Part shown: piece by piece, positions 21,816 through 33,711 of the stretch | Position numbering within the stretch: the stretch's first letter is position 1 | Layout: each line of letters opens with the position of its first letter | Origin: Aradus depressus | Taxonomy: Eukaryota; Arthropoda; Insecta; Hemiptera; Aradidae | Assembly (NCBI GenBank): GCA_963662175.1 | Contig: OY759217.1 | Location: 17,424,562 to 17,488,561 of the forward strand | Direction: 5' to 3' | Length of the DNA stretch: 64,000 bases | Notes under the pieces: model-generated | What the model saw: the letters and a program-made list of their open reading frames with translations, nothing else | Told to the model about the DNA's origin: nothing | The model's database searches: none | Program-made: the position numbers and the translations under genes

Positions 21816-22616
21816 AAGTTGAGGAACGCGGACATATTGTGGAAACTTGTAATAAATAAATAAAACAAACTTATTTTTTGAAATATTGTCTATTCCACTA
21901 AAGATATATATATACATATATAACTACCGGTTTCGGCTTTATACCATCGTCAGGTCTAGTTATGAACTAAGTTAGTTTGCAGACAGCGACCCTTCAAATA
22001 CATCTCAGGTCAAAGGGTGCTAATAAAACTTGGGAGTCCCCCGGCTGTACCGTTAGCTAACTCATGAAATATTTCTTAACAAAACCTAGTTCTAAATTTA
22101 CATAAAACAATATCACTTCATCTGCACGAATATCACTATCATTTGCATGAATGACCAAATTTATTTCAACTATTCCCCTTTGTTAACGCCCTGAACCAGT
22201 TCTGTTTCCACATATATGTTTGTATTATCTGTTATTAATATTTGGTTCTACATATATGTTTCAAGTTATCTAAATCTTAATATTATTATTAATTTTATTT
22301 CTATTTTTTATTATTCACTTGTATTTGTTCTTATTTATTTGTTATTTTCCCCGTATTAGTCCAGTGATATTGTTTTATGTAAATTTAGAACTAGGTTTTG
22401 TTAAGAAATATTTCATGAGTTAGCTAACGGTACAGCCGGGGGACTCCCAAGTTTTAATAGCACCCTTTGACCTGAGATGTATTTGAAGGGTCGCTCTCTG
22501 CAAACTGACTTAGCTCATAACTAGACCTGACGATAGTATAAAGCCGAAACCGGTATGTATATATATATCTTTAGTGGAATAGACAACATTTCAAAAAATA
22601 AGTTTGTTTTATTTAG
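21816..22616. repeat. foldback element with about 255-bp arms
   Basis: Arms 21859-22116 and 22364-22616 are near-perfect inverse copies around a 247-bp AT-rich spacer. Each arm carries GACCTGACGATNGTATAAAGCCGAAACCGG reading inward-out, a recurring motif in this window. The left flank AAGTTGAGGAACGCGGACAT also occurs at 817-836 before a similar motif. Confidence 0.88.
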
Positions 22617-22849
22617 AAATAATATTGTCACGCTCAAGATACGCATTTACACTTTTATTAAGTATTCAATATTTTTTAAATTAAATTCTTGAAAACATGT
22701 TATGCTAACAATTGTTGCCCACTTCTGAGGCAATTTTGTCCATTATTTTTTAATATTGTGCCAGTAAGACAACTTGAGCTTCGTAGTGACAATAAGTAAT
22801 CATTTTCGTGTTTAATTCATATATAAAATATTATTACAGCTTCTCCTAT

Positions 22850-23182
22850 TTAGTTGTTTGCCTTCGCAAAAGATAGCAATTACAACGTTTCGGGGAGCAC
22901 TCCCCCCATCATGAGTATCTATTATACATGTGTTCTTTAGATTAAATATTCCTTCTGTCAATCACAATTTTTTCTTTTATAAAACATATTTATTGAGTCG
23001 ACTTCTATATTTAAACACCTCGTCAATTTCGACAATAAATATGTTCTATAAAAGAAAGATTCTGATTGATAGAAGAACTGGTTAACATAAAAAACAGAAG
23101 AATTATTGATACTGTCTTTGGGAGTACTTCTCGAAACTTCTGTATTTGCTATCTTTTGAGAAGCAAACAAATAAATGGATTG
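22850..23182. repeat. inverted repeat with GGGAGTACT...CGAAAC motif
   Basis: Outer arms match inversely: TTGTTTGCCTTCGCAAAAGATAGCAA near 22855 (spaced) and TTTGCTATCTTTTGAGAAGC near 23148. Inner arms include ACATATTTATTGAGTCG and its partner ATAAATATGTTCTATAAAAG. Same motif class as the other foldbacks. Confidence 0.65.
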
Positions 23183-23696
23183 TAATAATATATTAAATAT
23201 GAATTAAGAATCTTCTTAAACAACCAAAAAAGTATTATGTAAATTGGACTCTCGGAATAGTCCTGAATTTCTTAAAATTAAAAATATTTTTTTCGTAGCA
23301 ATCGCTCAGTTTTCATTTCGCTGATTGTTTCATGATCTGATAATGAAGCGCTTGTTGACATGTGGCCCTGATGAGGAAATAATAGTAATAATGAAATAAT
23401 GTGAAAAAAAATAAAATAATAATAATAGAAGTATATAGCAATGTGTGTTAAAGCTTCAACCAAAGGGATTTTTGTAATATTTGTTTTTAATTGTAAATTT
23501 AATTATTAAAAAGTATAATAATCTTGGTCGATTGGAAATGTCAAATGTGGAAGTATTTTAGGAATTTAATATAGTCTTTTTTTTTTTTTGCGACGATTAT
23601 ATGTTTTAAATTAATGTTAGAATAGTAAAATAAAAAAAAAAAAGTTTATAAGAAATTTGAAATTTAAATGTATTCCAAACAATTTTTTTTCAACAT

Positions 23697-23752
23697 ATTG
23701 TGTGATACGTAAAAAAAAAAATATATATATATGTATTTACGTATCACACAAT
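23697..23752. repeat. 15-bp inverted repeat beside a (TA)n tract
   Basis: ATTGTGTGATACGTA (23697-23711) is perfectly inverted at 23738-23752, followed by TA repeats to about 23818. Possibly a tiny MITE. Confidence 0.6.
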
Positions 23753-23755
23753 GTG

Positions 23756-23776
23756 TATATAATATATATATATATG

Positions 23777-23818
<42 letters not shown>
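23756..23818. repeat. (TA)n microsatellite
   Basis: TA dinucleotides interrupted by GT; the longest pure run is about 38 bases. Confidence 0.85.
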
Positions 23819-23819
<1 letters not shown>

Positions 23820-24562
23820 GATACAAAGCTGCCGATTGGTTGGCTTCATAGTATGTTTTTTCGTATATGTTCAAGAACATGTAAAGGATCCAAAACCCTG
23901 CGATATGGGATGCCAATTTATATATATATATATTAATTACTAATATATATATTGTTAAGTCCAGCTTCAGTTGACGAGGTGGCTATTTTATAATTGAATC
24001 ACAAATCTGTAAAAACTAAATATTTCCAATTTATTGAAACATGTTTAATAAATTGGGTTATTTCTATAATCGAAGCAGAGATACTCACAAATATAAAGCG
24101 CACATAATAAATCTGACATATATTTTATAGTTATAATTATTTTTGAGCACTTTATTATTTTTTCAGAGTTTTTTTGTAATATTTCTTATTGTTTAATTTC
24201 ATCTCTTCTATTAGAATGTATTAATAATTATTATTATAGTAATTTCGCATAAATACTATTCTTCCTATTTGTTGTATAAATGTATAATATTATGTACATT
24301 ATTCTCTGTCTTCTATTTTGTGATTCTTAATTTTTTTTTTTTTTTTCGGTATCATAAGTAGTAAATACATAATAAATTATGTATTCGGTATGACCGACGC
24401 AGGTTTCAAAACAGCCGAAATTTTATTAACATTATGAACCAGGAAAAAGAAAATGTTTTTGTCCGTCTTTATGGATGGTTATACGATCTATGTAGAGAAC
24501 TCTTTCATATCAAATTTTATTAAACAGTATTTTTTTTTTAATGCAATCATATAAACTTACAA

Positions 24563-24740
24563 GGGGCGCCGGTAGCTCAGTGGTATGCGTGCTTGCCTAC
24601 CCTAAATTTTTATTCACCTTGGGGTAAGTATCTGACGTCGTAACAGGCTCGGGACCATCGCTTAACGTCCCATCCGAAGGATAGCGTGCTTACGTCTTCT
24701 TTACCTCCCTGATAAAATAAATTAAGGGCCTTCCCCGGGT
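24563..24740. mobile_element. chimeric SINE-A: plus-strand head joined to minus-strand body
   Basis: A perfect plus-strand head (GGGCGCCGGTAGCTCAGTGG, TATGCGTGCTTGCCTACC) runs into CTAAATTTTTATTCACC and CATCGCTTAACGTCCCATCC, which is body sequence in the opposite orientation. No box B or 3' end is present on the head strand. Confidence 0.8.
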
Positions 24741-26897
24741 TATTATGATTGTAATTGATAGAAGATGTCCGTTCTATTTGAAAGAAACAAATTGCTTCTA
24801 CCGAAGGCGTCGATTTACTCCAAAATGGAACATACTCTGCATGAGTATTTGAGTGGAGAGGAGTTATCGGATGCACATCCCTCTATTTATTTTCCTCCAG
24901 ACGTTCGGTCCAAATTTATTTTATTTTTTTCTGTTCTAAAATGTCGGAAACCCCACAAAAAAGTAAATAAATAGCTCTGAATGGAACATCACTTTGCACA
25001 TTTAAATTATTAATCATATTATACAATCTTCCAACAGATTTATATATATATATATATATATCTTCTGCTGCTATAAGGTTTGTGTATTGGACTTCTGTCA
25101 TTCCTTTTAATAATTATTATTTTAATGTCCTACGTAAAAATTAAATGAACAAGACTGAAATGAGACCTTTTTAGTGTTTCGTGCCAAAATTAGCAAAATG
25201 TTACACTTATGGAATCTCTTTGGTGTCGGTCCATCCGTCTGTCACAGACGATATTCTCTAAAAGTATTCGACGTAAACATTTGAAATTTAGTACAGAGAT
25301 GGAGGGTGGTGGCCCAATTATTTACGTGAAGTATAAAAAGTTGAATTTTGATTCTGGGGATTAATTTCAGGGGGTGAATTGGGCATCGTGTAGGGTGTCA
25401 AATGAAAGCTTATGGAAGCAAGAATTCAACAATGTATATGATGTATTTTTTTATGCATTTTTAAAAACAATTTTCTGAAAAAACCCTCAATTGCTTTTCT
25501 CCACCCTTATTACCAAAAGGATCGCTGAGAAAAATCTGAAAAAAAAAAAAAAAAAAAACATGAACATTGAGAATTGGGTACAGATTGAGTCAAAATTATC
25601 AGGATTGAAAAATTCTTGCGCGATCAATTGTTATAAACAATTTGATTGTTTATTTCCTTATAACTGCTGAACCATTGGTTTTAGAGAAAAAGTTTTTGGA
25701 CAAGAAATATTTCTCAAGATGTAAGGAACAAGTGGGGTGGGGGGGGGGGGGGGGGGGGGGGGCTGATGGCACGGAACACTAATTGTGCAAGTATAGTTTG
25801 CATTTGACCGATTTTTTAAAATAAATTCGTCTTGGGTCCCCTCCTTTCCAAATATTTTTCTTAATTGCTATTCCACTTCCATAATAACTTATTTAGAGTT
25901 GTATTATTTTTATAAGTTAATGTGATAATTTAGCTCGCTTCCTTATCCTAGTGAAAGAGGAAAACAATGGCTTTTCTCTCCCGCCTTATTCCAAATCTTT
26001 ATTATCATTATAATTGGCAAGCTTTATTCACAATTGGACACTATGTATATATTTTAGCAAATCTTATATTAAACTTACAAATTCCCTTTTACGCTAAAGT
26101 CTGTCGGACAAGTCATTGAGTTTGTTACTCTAAATATATATTTTCCATATTACCTACATAACTTGGATGGAAAGTAACTGACAGATGTTTTTTTTATCTC
26201 AACAACTAATAATTTGTTAAACAATTTTTATTATAAAATTATGTCCCTAAGTATTTAACTATTTATTGTCTAGTCAATTTTTTGTCGTTTTATTTATATA
26301 TATTACTATTTATATGTGTACTTAAGTATCGTGTTATATACAATGAAAGTTTGTATGTACTTTTCCAGTTTGACTTTTTTTTTTATAAGTGATATTAAAT
26401 GTTATCAAAAAAACATTATTCATTACTAATTATAAATGTTATATGTGTATATATGTACGTTATAAATTCTTTTTAAATTGTACATATCATTTTTGGTCTT
26501 ATTTTTTATTAGTTAGTGAATTTTGTAAGTTTTTTTATACAATTTTAAATAAATTTTACTACTGTCAAAATGAAACAGCTATTTTATTTTCCTTTGGTCT
26601 GAAATTATTTTGCATTTTAGAATGTCAAGTGATTCCTCATATGAAAGGTATGTTGCGAGACTGGGATATCCGATTCGACCTCCAGTTATCATGTGACTTG
26701 TGACAGTTACTTGTAATATTCTTTACCACCTCGGCCGATTTTATTGAGCGTAGAGCTTAGGAAAGGGGAGACAAGTGGACTGTAATTGAAATAGGACGTA
26801 ATATTTAAATTGCAACTCCAATTCCAGGCTTTGCCCTGTGGCATATAACAAAACACAAAATGCTGAACAGCGTTTGTTATTGTATTAAATACCTTGA

Positions 26898-27104
26898 GGG
26901 GGCCATGGTGGCCGTGTGGGCTAGAGCGTAGGGCTTTGGTCGCATGGTCTCACCATGGTTTGCGGGTTCGAATCCCGTCCGGGAGTGAGTTTTATTTCGT
27001 AGATAGAACTCTCTCCCGGGGCCATGGATGTCGTAAATAACTAGATAACACAGTTAACATGGCTAATATGCATCGAACATGAAGCCAAAAAAAAAAAAAA
27101 AAAA
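26898..27104 (+). mobile_element. SINE-B copy with poly(A) tail
   Basis: A second tRNA-derived family: GGGGGCCATGGTGGCCGTGT with box A-like TGGCCGTGTGGG and box B GGGTTCGAATCCCGTCC. The body has TTCGTAGATAGAACTC and ends in an A run. A short duplication ACCTTGA flanks it (26891-26897, 27105-27111). Confidence 0.82.
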
Positions 27105-28025
27105 ACCTTGACACCTGGACGGCATACTGGAAGGTCAGGCTGGAGCAGGCAGTCCTAGGGGCCTCAGGGGAGGCAACGGGAGACAGACAAAACTGTGGCC
27201 TCATGGGGGAGGCAACTCAAGACAGACTGACTGGTAACAAGGGACTTACTGGGGGGCTAAGGGAGACACTACTGGTCATCAGGTGTTACATATCATGTGG
27301 GGGGTTACATCAGATCATCGGAATAATAAAGGGTGCATTAGACTACACTAGGAAGATAAAGCAATGCCATCTCTGGACCAAAAGTAGAACTGAGATGGTC
27401 CAGAAACTATATATGCAGAAACTATATTAACCTAGTTTTTATTTACACGATACAACCTTGATTTCCTTCTATATTGAAAAGATAATATCAATCATTATTT
27501 TTAATGTCTCAATTTATTTCCAGTATGTAGTTCTAAACTATCAAGTAACTTGCTTTTTGGACAAAAATAGTAGTTGATGCCCTCGGTTGGGTCAAAAGTT
27601 TCTATTGCTGTTGTGAATCGCAAACTGGCAGAGGTTGCTTTGTTTTCTTATTTCTTCGTTTTTTATTCTCAATAAGAAACTAGGGCTCATGGACATGTTT
27701 CTAAATAAGAAACAAGATATAACATTATGGTAAATTTTGTTTAGAAATGTACTGAAAATGGAGTTATATAAATGTATCGTTAACATACTATCAGTATCCC
27801 TTGACAGATTTCTATACAGACCATTGAATGTCTGTCTTATTGTTATATATGGTCCAGCTACTGGCCTGAACACTAAGAATCGATGGTGGTGTGAAATTGT
27901 AATCTCTACTGTTGAGAGACAGAAGAAACCAGTGTTTTTGAGATGAACAGTAAGATTACTGATCACGACGATGCGTTCTCGCGAGCATGTAGGATGTCCT
28001 CTACTGAACTTATAATATTAAGTAG

Positions 28026-28095
28026 AAAATAATAGAAACAACAATTTTACTATTATTGCATTTATTTCATTTTAATAAAATTAAGTTTTATATAT
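28026..28095. repeat. second copy of the 68-bp segment
   Basis: Same sequence as 29603-29670, here not flanked by an obvious duplication and followed by an AT-rich run. Confidence 0.7.
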
Positions 28096-28714
28096 ATTTT
28101 TATTTTCTTCACTTTGTAAAATAATTACACATACATCTAGCACACACATACATTATTAGGCCAACTAATAGAGCCACTTCTTTTAATTCCTATTTATAAT
28201 ACAAATTTTAATTCAGTTCAATCAATAATATATATTATTAATTCATATTTTCACAATATAATTATAATTATATTAAAAGGTCAATCTATCATTGTCATTT
28301 ACATTAGTCCTTTTTTATTTTTTATATCATTTTATTATTGAAATGTTTTATTTACACAAATAGTAATAATATTAAAAATTGCACTCACCATGATTCGTTT
28401 TACTAGTAACACGCTAACATAAATCATAATCTACGTATGAATAGTAATTCATCAAACATACAGAGCACAAGGGCACGACTGAAGTGGTGTGTCCCAATTC
28501 ATTTGAATAATGTATATTTAGTGCCGCTAGATGCAATAATTTATTACTGCTCAATAAAATAAATATATTAATAAATGTATATTCTAATCAAAAAAATATT
28601 GAGTGAAAAAATGTAAAAAAAGAATCAGGTTCGCCTATAGAATTATATCTGAGGCTAAAAGAAGAAGAAAAATAATTCCAATAAACATGAACGCCCAATA
28701 GTTATTGCCAAAAT

Positions 28715-28975
28715 ATATAGAAAGTCGTCAGGGAATTACCTGCAATGTATTTTCTAAGTTTTCGCTCTCTCTTTAAAACCAATCAAACATTTCGGCTAAA
28801 ATATCAATAGTTGGCTTACACAGGGGCTTCAAAATCCTCATAATAAATTTCGTTTCGATACATTCATTCCAGAGTTTTTGAGTTAAGCCCCTGTCCCCAT
28901 TTAATCTCTATTCGGCTGCAGATCAATAGGTGTCCTTATATCGGGTTCTGGATACCCGTATAAAATTACATTTAA
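28715..28975 (-). repeat. DR1 dispersed repeat copy (minus)
   Basis: Inverse blocks: CGCTCTCTCTTTAAAACCAA, CGGCTAAAATATCAATAGTT, TTTCGATACATTCATTCCAG, and ATAGGTGTCCTTATATCGGG. Confidence 0.7.
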
Positions 28976-29545
28976 AAAAATCAAAATGCAATGAACAATG
29001 AAGAAAAGTAAATTGAGATAGAGAACAATGTCATTGACAACGGTAAGCAACAATACCTATTTTTGCCACTATCCCAAGAAAATGGAGTTGTGCCGGAAAA
29101 AGGTTGTGTGTGCGATATGATATTTCTTCAATACCCACTTTCTGTTAACTGCATCCTCTTTCAGTTCTGTAATAAATTACCGCCTATCGCCGTTCCCCCT
29201 GTCAGGATGGTCAGCGTTACCTCATCTGCAGATAGACAATCCTCTGCTTTACCATCTATATTATCTGACGTTGAGTTTTCACCAGAAATCGTGTTTTTAA
29301 ACCGCCTGGTTTCAAAATGAAAAACAAAAATTTCAGTCTATCAGAGAAGCTAAAAATACGAGACACTTTGTAGGAATGTTACTTACGGCTTCATAATTAA
29401 TGTAATAAGTACATGTATTAAAATAATACGATAACTCCCAATAGAATGAATATAATTAATTATATATTTAAATTCAAAGCCCCATAAGGGCGATCCCTAT
29501 TACTTTTACGCGAATTCTGTCGAAGGGAAGGGAGGGATTAGAGAT

Positions 29546-29919
29546 TCTGAGCTCAAGAACACCAGTTTGAAACCCGGCGGAGGCCCTTAATTTTTTTATC
29601 TGAAATAATAGAAACAACAATTTTACTATTATTGCATTTATTTCATTTTAATAAAATTAATTTTTATATTATCTGGAAGATGAAAACCCTTGAGCACGCC
29701 GTCCTTCGGATGGGACGTTAAGCGATTGTCCCAAGTCTGTACTCGTTGAATCCCTACACTAGGTGAATAAAAGTTTAGGGTAAGCAACATTTAGAACTCC
29801 TTTAGGGTCTTTAGAGTCAGGTCATGTCCACCAAAGCGACGAAGACGTTTGGTAGCAGGCGATATGACCTCGTCGTTAAAGCCTGGGCACGAGTCAAAAT
29901 AACTAAATAACTATAATAA
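29546..29919 (+). mobile_element. SINE-A copy with a 68-bp insertion, nested in DR1
   Basis: The head is truncated (starts about CTGAGCTCAAGAAC, then AGTTTGAAACCC box B), the body has CTTCGGATGGGACGTTAAGC and the end is CACGAGTCAAAATAACTAAA. It is interrupted at 29603-29670 by a sequence also found at 28026-28095. Confidence 0.82.
29603..29670. repeat. 68-bp insertion in a SINE, near-identical to 28026-28095
   Basis: AATAATAGAAACAACAATTT and the following bases match the upstream locus almost base for base. The SINE sequence ATCTG is present on both sides (29598-29602 and 29671-29675), like a 5-bp target duplication. Origin unclear. Confidence 0.75.
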
Positions 29920-30135
29920 AGGTATCGACACGAAATTTTATATTTAAATTCAAAACCCCATAAGGACGCACATACTGCCAATGAAATTAATGTTTCAATA
30001 CAAACTTTAGTACGAGGATACAGAAGTCAATATTTTCAGTCTAAACTGTTGATTCGTTTTGGAGGGAGAGCGTAATCGTAATTAACTAATTCGCGCTGGA
30101 GAAGTACATTTCTGCTGATTCATCGACTTTTTTTT

Positions 30136-31261
30136 TTGTAGCAATACCTTATTTTTAGGGGTGATTTCATCCCTCTGTATATTGAAACGTTTTCCCTATT
30201 TTAGACAACCATTAAGTTCCTCAAAACACACAATCCCAATCAATATTCCTATATATGAATACAGCAATTTTTTTAAAAAATAAAACGATAATAAGTAGAT
30301 TTGTATAATGCAATGTATGCATAATACAAATTGTATTTCCTTTCATTAAGATACAATTATTTTATTTTGATAAAAGGAAATAGAAAAGAAAATTAGAAAA
30401 ATAAAATAAGATATTGAAACGAATAATACAAAACATCAATACTTATATTATCTTTTATACATTATTGTGTTAACATTTCTCCTAATATTCAACACTTCTT
30501 AATAGGAAAAATTGTATTTTTAAATTGAATTTTTTTCTGATTATTGAAAATTCGAATAATAAAATCGTTTTAATGCCTTACAAAGTGATTAATTAAATCA
30601 CCACAATATCGCCGTTGGAAACTTTTCATTGTATGTTACATTCGCACAAAGTAAATATATAAAAAAGTTTTTATTAAATAATTAAGAAACAAAAATAGAT
30701 ATATAATTTTTATTTACAGTTAATATATATAAGGCCTAATATTATACATTGTACTATATCTATGTAAATTCTATTTTGGATCTTTCTATTTGGACTTTTA
30801 TTAAATTTATTTTTTTCTTACAAGAGATCATAACCTATTTTTAAATTTCTATTTTTTTTTTTTTTTTTTTTTTTCTTTATATATAATGTAGATATGTTAG
30901 TATCCATCCTTTTTCGAGGTAGTACATAATTTATACAGTTTTTAGTAACAGTAGGAAGTACTGATGTGTTTTGGCATCTCAATAACTGGATACACCACAC
31001 AATATCTTAAGAAAGTTTACAAGCTCTCTTGATTTTATTAATAAAATTTAAACATCTCAAAAAAAATATATTTAAAAGTTAATACATATGACATACAAAT
31101 AATAAGAACGAATCTCGGGAGCTTGATTGGCTGAACGATTTGTAAAAAAACCCTTACGGAGTAACTTGTCTTGTTACTTTCCATAGACTAGTCACGTTAC
31201 TTAAAAATTAGAGTTTTCAATGTTTAATTTAATATAGTTTATATAATGTATTACTATTATT
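30136..31261. other. intergenic AT-rich sequence
   Basis: No gene or recognisable element; long A/T runs only. Confidence 0.45.
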
Positions 31262-32070
31262 GTTTTAGGATAACGCAAAAAGACTAACCAACTGCCGATG
31301 AAATGAATGTATCAAAAAATTTAGTATGAGAAATCAAAAGCGCCTGTATGTCATCTATTCTATTGATATTTAGTCCAAAGGATCAGATTTTGGCTGTTCG
31401 TATGTACCTGCGAACATGATAACTCCCGATAGAATGCTTATATCGACAGGAAATTTAACCCAACAAGGACGGTAAATATTGATGTTCTGCGAAATCAACC
31501 GAAAACAATACGGGGGGGGATCAGAGGAGGGGGCTCAACTCAAAAACCCTAATATAGTTAGTTATTATGAATCATGGCCGGGCTTTAACTACGAGGTCAT
31601 ATCGCCTACTACCAGAGCGCTCTTTCGTCACTCTGGTGGACATGAGCCCGACTCTACTGTGGGAGGGAGTCTTAAATTCTGCCTATCCTAAATTTTTATT
31701 CACCTAGGGCAGGGGTCATTAACGAGTAACTGACATCGTACAGGCTTGGGACCATCGCTTAACGTCCCATCCGAAGGACGGCGTGCTCAAGTTTATTTTA
31801 CCTCCCAGATAGGATAAACTAAGGCTTCTGTCGGGTTTCGAACCCACGATCTTAAGCTCAGAAGGCAAACACGCATACCACTAAGCTACTTTGATATTAT
31901 AATATATATTATAATGTAATGAATGTATCGACACAAATTTAATTTCAATCTAAGTCAACTGATTTTTTGGCTGAACGGTCGATTGGTTTTGGAGGGAGAG
32001 CAAAAACCCAATTGATTAATTTGGGCTGGGGAAGTACATTGCAGTTGTTTCACCGTCGTTTTTTTCTCAG
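31262..32070 (+). repeat. DR1 copies interrupted by SINE-A
   Basis: A partial unit from 31262 (ACTGCCGATGAAATGAATGT) is followed by another from about 31390 (ATGATAACTCCCGATAGAAT). SINE-A lies at 31556-31892, then GATTGGTTTTGGAGGGAGAG and GGCTGGGGAAGTACATTGCA close the copy. Confidence 0.75.
31556..31892 (-). mobile_element. SINE-A copy nested in a DR1 repeat
   Basis: Minus-strand copy with CATCGCTTAACGTCCCATCC and a box B equivalent GGTTTCGAACCC on the plus strand. It interrupts the DR1 sequence between CAAAAACCCTAAT and AATGTAATGAATGTATCGAC, so it is younger than that repeat copy. Confidence 0.85.
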
Positions 32071-32882
32071 TATTTTGACATGAACTATATTTTAAGCATC
32101 CTTTTGGTTTAAAAGTACTTCAAGGACACACAAGCGCAATTTTAATTTTTTTTTCGATATTCTATGCAGTGGTTCTCTACCTCTAAGTGTTGTTTAGCAC
32201 ATGACCTATTCATGGACGAAATTGGATGTCAATCAAATTTAGCAGATTATTTCTGGTATTTAACAACAACGGTCAATGTTTATTAGAGATTTTGTGTTGT
32301 AAAAACATTCAAATACATATATTTTTCTCCTAGTTATTATTTTTTTTCTCTAATCTTTCCCCAAAATTATTTCTCTTGGACAAATAATAAATCAATTTTA
32401 AAACGCCAACTGAATGGAAGAGCTGGAGAAGTGCTGAAGACTTAACTTTCAGAGCTCAGTATGAGTTCGCGTTCATTTAAGGAACGACAACAAACTTTTC
32501 ATAATCCATATTCATAGGAACTTTTCGACTCTTCTAGTTCACCTCAACAAGCTCCCGAAATTTGGTGCCATTACACAATAACCCCGTTAAAGACATATCT
32601 CTCACCACATAATACTTGTATCACATATCTCTCCTTTAAAATACTTCACATTTTTAAATAATAAGATGTAAATATTGTAATTATAATTAAATAAGTAGCC
32701 TTTTCAAAAGACTTAAAACGAAGTTAATGAAAAAACGCATTCAGTCTTCCATAAGTTTCATTGATTCGTGTTTAAGTCTCGAACTAAAAGGGCATCTCCA
32801 GCCCTTTCTTAAAGCTGCTCTTCTTTAGTTAAAGGTTATGTTATCCTTATATTATTAAAGGTTATATATATATATTTTTTTT

Positions 32883-33556
32883 ACAGGGTAATTCCCTCTT
32901 TAAAACAGGGTAATTCCAACTTTAAAAACAAATTTGGATGAAACTAGACCGAAAATGGAGTAGAACCGCACCTTTCTATATCAATCCGTTGCCGAGATAT
33001 GATTTTTTAAAGTTTTTTTTGAGAAAACCACGTTTTTTGGCATCAAGTCCCACATTTCTCCCTTTTAAATCAATTGACAGGAAAAATCATAACGAAAATG
33101 CGAGAATGTTCAAACAAGATACACTAAGTGTCTGCCGAAAGGTCAAAGTCACTGTCTACTCTTGTTATTGTGAGACCTGAACTGGCCACACTTATGATCT
33201 CTAGATAAAAAATTTTTTTTTGCATTTGTGACCTCCTTAGATTTGGTTTATATCACGTTTTTTCGCATTCAACCTTAAATTTCTTCATGAAATCGATACG
33301 GAATCGCAAAATAGACCATACCAATAGAAAGCTGATTAAATTCGCAAGTTTTCTAGCCCCCTAGGCGGTTGATCAAAAGTTGAGAAAATTGATTTAAAGA
33401 GGAGAAATGTGGGATTTGATGGCAAAAAACGTGGTTTTCTCGAAAAAAAAACTTTAAAAATCATGTCTCGGCAACGGATTGAAATAGAAAGGTACTCCAT
33501 TTTCGGTCTAGTTTCATCCAAATTGTTTTTTAAAGTTACGAGGGAATCACCCAGTA
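32883..33556. mobile_element. long-TIR MITE
   Basis: Arms of about 170 bp are inverse copies: the left arm has TTTGGATGAAACTAGACCGA and the right arm its inverse ending TGGTCTAGTTTCATCC-type sequence, with TACTGGGTGATTCCCTCG-type outer ends. The left end carries an internal duplication of ACAGGGTAATTCC. TATATA-rich sequence lies on both sides. No coding capacity. Confidence 0.8.
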
Positions 33557-33711
33557 TATATAAAACAAGGAAACTTCCGGAAGACCAAGGTTGACCATGT
33601 GACTTTAGGAAGCACTTTTCATTGAGAAGTTACCTTGTTTTTTTTTTGAATATTTTACTGTTACCTTAGGCCTAAGGATAACATAACTTTTAAATAAAAA
33701 AATGCATAGGT

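Larger units (their letters stand above)
23183..28714. other. intergenic sequence with scattered repeats
   Basis: Apart from the SINE copies and TA tract listed, it contains a segment at about 25215-25520 (CCGTCTGTCACAGACGATAT, AATTTAGTACAGAGATGGAG) that looks like another dispersed repeat, and a G run of over 20 bases at 25738-25762. No coding sequence recognised. Confidence 0.45.
29418..30135 (+). repeat. DR1 copy interrupted by SINE-A
   Basis: DR1 5' block (CGATAACTCCCAATAGAATG) runs to about 29545, SINE-A occupies 29546-29919, then DR1 resumes (GTATCGACACGAAATTTTAT) and ends TTCGCGCTGGAGAAGTACAT. Confidence 0.75.

Noticed and set aside
23756..23943. Short frames through the TA repeat
   Set aside because: Translations are Tyr-Ile repeats from a microsatellite.
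24563..24600. tRNA gene
   Set aside because: GGCGCCGGTAGCTCAGTGG looks like a tRNA 5' half, but it is the head of a repeated SINE and has no matching 3' half or acceptor stem.
26935..26990. tRNA gene at box B GGGTTCGAATCCC
   Set aside because: The same sequence recurs at 60960-61020 and ends in a poly(A) tail with a flanking duplication, so it is a SINE, not a tRNA gene.
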